A stretch of 64,000 nt of DNA from Cupriavidus plantarum (GTDB lineage: Bacteria > Pseudomonadota > Gammaproteobacteria > Burkholderiales > Burkholderiaceae): the NCBI RefSeq assembly GCF_905397285.1, contig NZ_CAJPUX010000003.1:186001-250000 (forward strand), read 5' to 3'. Both the position numbers and the translations under genes were made by a program. This document shows, piece by piece, positions 59,224 to 64,000 of this stretch. The notes under the pieces were generated by a model. The model searched no databases. It was not told where the DNA came from and saw only the letters and a program-made list of their open reading frames with translations. The first letter of the stretch is position 1. Each line of letters begins with the position of its first letter.

Positions 59224-60605
59224 TGCCCGAGGCGGCTGTTGCGGCGTCCGAACATCCCCCGTTCGGACGCATGCTCGATGACCTGATCCGCGATGCAGGC
59301 GGTCAAGCGTTCTTCTGGCAGATCGGGGTGCTGGCGGGCTGCCTCGTGGTGGCGTGGTTTCTCGCGCGTCATGTCGTGAAGCGGCTGGATGCCCGGCATG
59401 CCACGTCCAGCTTCGCGCTGCGCTTTGCCGCCACCAGCCTCGAGCGGGCGATGTTCCCGCTCTTCGGATGGCTGCTCGTCCTGGGCGCCCGCTACGCGCT
59501 GGCGCCGTTCTGGTCGGTGAGCGTGTTGCGGCTTGCGCTGGTGCCGCTGTTCGGCATCACGTTCCTGTATTTCGCGTTCTATATCCTGCGGCGCGTGATG
59601 TCCGGCAACGGCCAGCTGCAGGGGATGCTCGTCCTCGTCGAGAAGGTGCTGACGACGCTCGTGTGGCTCGGCATGGGACTGTACGTGCTCGGCCTGCTCT
59701 GGGACGTCATTGGCTGGATGCAGGCGGTGCGGTTCTCGGTAGGCGGCAAGCATGACGTGAGCCTCGCCAGCACGCTGCTCGGCGCGGTCTGGATCCTGCT
59801 GACCGTGCTGGTCGCGATGTGGTTCGGCTCGTGGCTCGAGGACCGGCTGATGCGCGCGCCGAGTCTCGACACCAACCTCAAGGTCGTGCTCACGCGCATC
59901 GCCAAGGCATTGCTGCTGGTGGTGGCGCTGCTGCTGAGCCTGTCGCTGGTCGGGATCGACCTGACCGTACTGTCCGTGTTCGGCGGCGCGCTGGGCGTGG
60001 GCCTCGGTCTGGGCTTGCAGAAGATCGCGAGCAACTATATTTCGGGATTCATCATCCTGCTGGACCGCTCGGTCAAGCTCGGCGACCAGATTACCGTGGA
60101 CAAGTACACGGGCATCGTTGCGCAGATTCGTACGCGTTACACGGTCATCCGCAATGGCGACGGCGAGACGCTGGTGCCGAACGAGCAGCTTGTGGCGCAG
60201 TCGGTACAGAACCATTCCTTTACGAACAACGTGCGCGTGGCAACCCGCGTCCAGGCGGATTACGCCGCAGACCCGGACCACGTGATTGCGCTGCTCGAGG
60301 AATGTGTGCGCGATCTGCCACGTGTGCTGGCCGATCCGAAGCCGGCAGCGTTCCTCGTGACGTTCGCCGAAAGCGGCATCGAGTACGAAATTGCCGTCAA
60401 CATCGCCGATCCGGAGAAGGGCAAGCTCGGTGTGCAATCGGCGATGAACCGCGCGATCTGGCGCACGTTCCAGGCGCATGGCATCTCGATACCCTATCCG
60501 CAGCGCGAGATTCGTGCGATGCCGGGGTCACACGCGGAACCAACGCCGCAGGGGGCGCTCCAAGTCGGGGAAAAAGCGGATGTTCCGCCTGCCACGATCC
60601 GGTAG
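59223..60605 (+). CDS. MscS-family mechanosensitive ion channel
   Basis: This 460-residue inner-membrane protein has five to six membrane segments and the MscS pore-lining helix region VFGGALGVGLGLGLQKIASNYISGFIILLDRSVKLGD, followed by VPNEQLVAQSVQNHSF in the cytoplasmic beta domain. It would open under membrane tension and release solutes. It is the last of three genes joined by overlaps (purN, RsmB-like, MscS), so all three are likely co-translated. Confidence 0.93.
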   Translation: MPEAAVAASEHPPFGRMLDDLIRDAGGQAFFWQIGVLAGCLVVAWFLARHVVKRLDARHATSSFALRFAATSLERAMFPLFGWLLVLGARYALAPFWSVSVLRLALVPLFGITFLYFAFYILRRVMSGNGQLQGMLVLVEKVLTTLVWLGMGLYVLGLLWDVIGWMQAVRFSVGGKHDVSLASTLLGAVWILLTVLVAMWFGSWLEDRLMRAPSLDTNLKVVLTRIAKALLLVVALLLSLSLVGIDLTVLSVFGGALGVGLGLGLQKIASNYISGFIILLDRSVKLGDQITVDKYTGIVAQIRTRYTVIRNGDGETLVPNEQLVAQSVQNHSFTNNVRVATRVQADYAADPDHVIALLEECVRDLPRVLADPKPAAFLVTFAESGIEYEIAVNIADPEKGKLGVQSAMNRAIWRTFQAHGISIPYPQREIRAMPGSHAEPTPQGALQVGEKADVPPATIR

Positions 60606-60866
60606 AATAGGGGGTTGTCGCGGGTAAGAGTTTCGGCTGTGCAGAAAGACTGTGAACGCAACTGGAACCAGCCGCGCGCCCCACACCATACAGCCGCCAG
60701 ATTGCAGCGGCTCGTACCGCGAACCGCCCGGGCCCTTGAAGTCGCGCCGGGTGCGTCGAGATAGCTATCGCAATCGATGATTCTTTCGCAGACGTTTTGC
60801 TGCGCACTGAGTGGGCTGGCACGACCCGTGCTGGACTACAGACCTGTTTAATCGACGGAGAACAGT

Positions 60867-62057
60867 TTGTTCGACACAATTCTTGACTGGGCCGCCAATG
60901 GCCTTGCCAACTGGACCTGGTGGGAGATCACCCTTTACACGCTGGTGATGACCCATATCACCATCGCGGGCGTCACCATCTTCCTGCACCGCTGCATGGC
61001 GCACCGGTCGCTGGACCTGCATCCCATCGCCCAGCATTTCTTCCGTTTCTGGCTGTGGATGACCACGGGCATGGTGACGAAGGAATGGACCGCCATCCAC
61101 CGCAAGCACCACGCCAAGTGCGAAACCGAGGACGATCCGCACAGCCCGCAGACCCGTGGCATCCGCAAGGTGCTGCTGGAAGGCGCCGAGCTGTATCGCG
61201 AGGAAGCCAAGAACAAGGAAACCATCGCCAAGTTCGGCCACGGCACGCCTGACGACTGGATCGAGCGGAACGTTTACTCCCGCTTTGGCTGGCAGGGCGT
61301 CGGCCTGATGCTGATCATCGACGTCGCGCTGTTCGGCGTGATCGGCCTGACCGTGTGGGCCGTGCAGATGCTGTGGATCCCGATCCACGCCGCAGGCGTC
61401 ATCAACGGCCTGGGCCACTGGTGGGGTTATCGCAATTACGATTGCGAGGACGCCTCGACCAACGTGTCGCCGTGGGGGCTGATCATCGGTGGCGAAGAGC
61501 TGCACAACAACCACCACACGTACCCGACCTCGGCCAAGTTCTCGATCAAGTGGTACGAGTTCGATGTGGGCTGGGGCTACATCCGCGCGATGCAGGCCGT
61601 GGGCCTGGCCAAGGTCAAGAAGGTCCCGCCCAAGGCTCGCCTCGTCGAGGCCCGTCCGGTCGATCACAACACGCTGGAGGCGATCATCGCCAACCGCTAT
61701 GACGTGATGGCCCGCTATGCCAAGGCCGTGAAGGGCGCGTTCCGCCAGGAACTGGACAAGCTGAAGGAAGGCCGTGTGGCCGAGTACAGCAGCCTGAAGC
61801 CCGCGCGCAAGTGGTTCCACCGCGAGGAAACCAAGCTCGCCGCGACGCAGCGCCAGCAACTGGCCAGCATCGTCGAGCAGAACAAGGCGCTGCATACGTT
61901 CGTGGAAATGCGCCGCGAGCTCGCCGTGATCTGGGGCCGCTCGAACATGACGCGAGAGCAGCTGCTGCAGGCGCTGCAGGCCTGGTGTCACCGCGCCGAG
62001 GCCAGCGGCATCGAAGCGCTGCAGGATTTCTCGCTGCGCCTGCGCCGATACGCCTGA
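60867..62057 (+). CDS. Fatty-acid desaturase (acyl-lipid delta-9 type)
   Basis: This 396-residue integral-membrane di-iron enzyme would introduce a double bond into membrane acyl chains. It has the histidine clusters HRCMAHR, HRKHH and ELHNNHHTYP, in the spacing of the acyl-CoA/lipid desaturase family, among two hydrophobic pairs. The C-terminal 110 residues are charged and helical (EQNKALHTFVEMRRELAV), which is longer than minimal members. The start TTG at 60867 has GGAG before it. A 260-base gap to the MscS gene holds no clear feature, and a strong terminator follows. Confidence 0.92.
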   Translation: MFDTILDWAANGLANWTWWEITLYTLVMTHITIAGVTIFLHRCMAHRSLDLHPIAQHFFRFWLWMTTGMVTKEWTAIHRKHHAKCETEDDPHSPQTRGIRKVLLEGAELYREEAKNKETIAKFGHGTPDDWIERNVYSRFGWQGVGLMLIIDVALFGVIGLTVWAVQMLWIPIHAAGVINGLGHWWGYRNYDCEDASTNVSPWGLIIGGEELHNNHHTYPTSAKFSIKWYEFDVGWGYIRAMQAVGLAKVKKVPPKARLVEARPVDHNTLEAIIANRYDVMARYAKAVKGAFRQELDKLKEGRVAEYSSLKPARKWFHREETKLAATQRQQLASIVEQNKALHTFVEMRRELAVIWGRSNMTREQLLQALQAWCHRAEASGIEALQDFSLRLRRYA

Positions 62058-62080
62058 TACAATCGGCCGCACCACGAAGG

Positions 62081-62109
62081 AAGCCCCGCACCTCGCGGGG
62101 CTTTTTTTA
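62081..62109 (+). terminator. Rho-independent terminator of the desaturase gene
   Basis: AAGCCCCGC (62081-62089) and GCGGGGCTT (62095-62103) form a perfect stem around ACCTC and run into seven T's. Confidence 0.94.
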
Positions 62110-62188
62110 TGGTTAAACTCTTTTCCGTGTTCGATAAAGGGCGCCGCAAGTACGGCGCCGTGCGGGTGGCAGAGGAGTACCGCAAGAC

Positions 62189-63376
62189 ATGACCCCACAA
62201 ACATCCCCCCCACAAGCATCCCCATCGACGACCTCGATCAAGACCGTCGAGTTCGAAAAGCCGAACCTGACGGACGCCGATATGGGTGCCGGCACGAGTT
62301 GCGTGGCCCATGCCTGGGCCAAGGTGCCGCCGGTGCTGTCGCAGGACGAGCGCGCGGCGCTCAAGGATCGCATCCGACGCCTGCTCAAGGCGCGCAATGC
62401 GGTGCTCGTCGCGCATTACTACGTCGATGCCGATCTGCAGGACCTCGCCGAGGAAACCGGCGGTTGCGTATCCGACTCGCTCGAGATGGCGCGCTTCGGG
62501 CGCGAGCATCCGGCCACCACGCTGGTCGTGGCCGGTGTGCGCTTCATGGGCGAGACCGCGAAGATCCTCAGCCCCGAGAAAACCATCCTGATGCCCGATC
62601 TCGACGCGACCTGCTCGCTCGACCTCGGCTGTCCGGCGGACGACTTCGCGGCCTTTTGCGATGCGCACCCGGATCGGACCGTGGTGGTCTATGCGAACAC
62701 CAGTGCGGCCGTGAAGGCGCGCGCGGACTGGATGGTGACGTCGAGCATCGGCCTGAAGATCGTCGAGCACCTCCATGCGCGCGGGGAGAAGATTCTTTGG
62801 GCGCCGGACAAGCATCTCGGCGGCTTCATCCAGAAGCAGACCGGCGCGGACATGCTGTTGTGGCAGGGCTCATGCCTCGTGCATGACGAGTTCAAGGGCA
62901 TCGAGCTCGATCTGCTGCGCAAAGAGCATCCGAACGCGAAGATCCTCGTGCATCCGGAGTCTCCGGCCAACGTGGTGGCGCTGGCCGACGTGGTCGGCTC
63001 GACGACGCAGCTGATTACCGCCGCGCAGCAGCTCGATGCGACGGAATTCATCGTGGCCACGGACAACGGCATCCTGCACAAGATGCGGATGGCGGCTCCG
63101 GGCAAGCATTTCATCGAGGCGCCGACCGCCGGCAACAGCGCGACGTGCAAGAGCTGCGCGCATTGCCCGTGGATGGCGATGAACGCGCTTTCAAATCTCG
63201 CCGAGGTGCTCGAGAAGGGCCACAACGAGATTCACGTCGATCCCGAGATCGGCCGCCAGGCTTATACATGCATCGACCGCATGCTGGATTTCGCCGCCAG
63301 GCAGAAAGCCAACGTGCGCCCGTCCTCCGATCTCGCGCGCGAATCGCAACTGTTCCAGGGAGTGGGTCCGGCATGA
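62189..63376 (+). CDS. nadA: Quinolinate synthase NadA
   Basis: NadA condenses iminoaspartate with dihydroxyacetone phosphate to quinolinate using a 4Fe-4S cluster, the second step of NAD synthesis. The 395-residue protein has [50 protein letters not shown] with a cluster Cys, [11 protein letters not shown] with another, and [15 protein letters not shown] with the third region. AGGAG lies before the ATG at 62189; the N-terminal 35 residues are poorly conserved, so a later start is possible. Its stop overlaps the nadC start (ATGA). A GC-rich hairpin, GGCGCCG with CGGCGCC, is in its leader (62140-62159). Confidence 0.97.
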   Translation: MTPQTSPPQASPSTTSIKTVEFEKPNLTDADMGAGTSCVAHAWAKVPPVLSQDERAALKDRIRRLLKARNAVLVAHYYVDADLQDLAEETGGCVSDSLEMARFGREHPATTLVVAGVRFMGETAKILSPEKTILMPDLDATCSLDLGCPADDFAAFCDAHPDRTVVVYANTSAAVKARADWMVTSSIGLKIVEHLHARGEKILWAPDKHLGGFIQKQTGADMLLWQGSCLVHDEFKGIELDLLRKEHPNAKILVHPESPANVVALADVVGSTTQLITAAQQLDATEFIVATDNGILHKMRMAAPGKHFIEAPTAGNSATCKSCAHCPWMAMNALSNLAEVLEKGHNEIHVDPEIGRQAYTCIDRMLDFAARQKANVRPSSDLARESQLFQGVGPA

Positions 63377-64000
63377 GCGTCAATCCGGTATTCGACAGCT
63401 ACGGTCCCGCGCTGCGCACGGCGCTCGCCGCCAACGTCGGCGATGCGATCGACGAGGATGTCGGCAGTGGCGACCTGACAGGCCTGCTCGTGCCGGCCGA
63501 CAAGATCGCCCACGCGCGCGTGATCGTGCGCGAGTCGGCGGTGCTCTGCGGACGCCCGTGGTTCGAGGCCTGCATGAAGGCCGTGGACGAGCGGCTCGAG
63601 GTGCGCTGGTTCAAGGAAGAGGGCGCGCGCATGGCGCCCGACGACGTGGTGTGCGAGATCACCGGTCCCGCGCGCGCGTTGCTCACCGCGGAGCGGCCGT
63701 CGCTGAATTTCCTGCAACTGCTGTCGGGCGTGGCGACGGCCACGCGGCGATACGCGGACCTGATCGAAGGCACGCGCGCCCGCGTGCTGGACACGCGCAA
63801 GACACTGCCGGGTCTGCGCCTTGCGCAGAAGTACGCGGTGAAGATAGGTGGCGGCGAGAACCAGCGGCTGGCGCTGTATGACGGCATCCTGATCAAGGAA
63901 AATCACATTGCGGCGGCGGGCAGCATTACCGCCGCGATGCAGGCCGCGCTGGCGCTTGGCGCCGATGCCACGATCCAGATCGAGGTGGAGTCGATCGCCG
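63373..64000 (+). CDS. nadC: Nicotinate-nucleotide pyrophosphorylase (carboxylating), cut by window end
   Basis: NadC converts quinolinate and PRPP to nicotinate mononucleotide, the third step of NAD synthesis. About 209 codons are visible of roughly 290. Motifs: [31 protein letters not shown], the PRPP/quinolinate region [43 protein letters not shown], and IQIEVESI just before the edge. The ATG overlaps the nadA stop by four bases. Confidence 0.96.
   Translation, partial: MSVNPVFDSYGPALRTALAANVGDAIDEDVGSGDLTGLLVPADKIAHARVIVRESAVLCGRPWFEACMKAVDERLEVRWFKEEGARMAPDDVVCEITGPARALLTAERPSLNFLQLLSGVATATRRYADLIEGTRARVLDTRKTLPGLRLAQKYAVKIGGGENQRLALYDGILIKENHIAAAGSITAAMQAALALGADATIQIEVESIA

Overview
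The window is a dense, GC-rich stretch of bacterial chromosome. Gene content and order (dnaK-dnaJ, HAD-pcnB-folK, hda-permease-purM, ribF-ileS-lspA-coaBC-dut, clpS-clpA, purN-RsmB-MscS, nadA-nadC, DUF3579 next to argF) point to a betaproteobacterium of the Burkholderiaceae, most like Cupriavidus/Ralstonia. This placement rests on protein resemblance and synteny from memory, not on a search. I see no rRNA, tRNA, CRISPR array, insertion sequence, prophage or plasmid signature. Almost all of it is core chromosome.

Layout. 1-4222: start of a FAD-linked oxidase gene, a PduO-type cobalamin adenosyltransferase, then dnaK and dnaJ behind an excellent heat-shock (sigma-32) promoter and ending at a strong terminator. 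4335-13781: a fused pabB-pabC gene for p-aminobenzoate, then on the minus strand HAD phosphatase, pcnB, folK, dNTP kinase and panB, plus the hda/AI-2E permease pair divergent from purM. 13852-26243: the main accessory-looking block. A MocR/GabR-type regulator is divergent from a nine-gene run encoding an M20 deacylase, a complete dipeptide-type ABC importer, a GabT-like aminotransferase, a small cupin, an HDAC-family (acetylpolyamine) amidohydrolase and an M20 carbamoylase. I read it as an uptake and catabolic system for an N-acylated amine, peptide or carbamoyl compound of unknown identity. An SSAT-like N-acetyltransferase gene meets it tail to tail.

26262-41531: housekeeping genes for tRNA modification and mismatch repair (miaA, mutL with its endonuclease motif), envelope (dedA, murJ, murB), ribosome (rpsT, an RluE-like synthase), arginine (argF), nucleosides (ppnP), TCA cycle (icd), an exported alpha-carbonic anhydrase and a cold-shock protein with a long leader. 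41998-49534: clpS-clpA with a terminator, an orphan Bug-type binding protein, a VOC protein, and the minus-strand genes dut, an LLM-type oxidoreductase and coaBC. 49604-56920: lspA, ileS and ribF, then a hybrid histidine kinase tail to tail with a LuxR-type response regulator. 57158-64000: purN, an RsmB-type methyltransferase and an MscS channel overlapping head to tail, a fatty-acid desaturase, and nadA-nadC, with nadC cut by the window end.

Regulatory features readable from the sequence include the dnaK sigma-32 promoter, eight good intrinsic terminators, a 20-bp palindrome with a third half-site in front of the accessory block, a hairpin directly before argF, and -10 boxes so close to the mutL, clpS and purN start codons that leaderless mRNAs are predicted. 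Several genes appear to use TTG or GTG starts (pabBC, pcnB, miaA, dedA, murJ, the first Dpp permease, the hybrid kinase and the desaturase).
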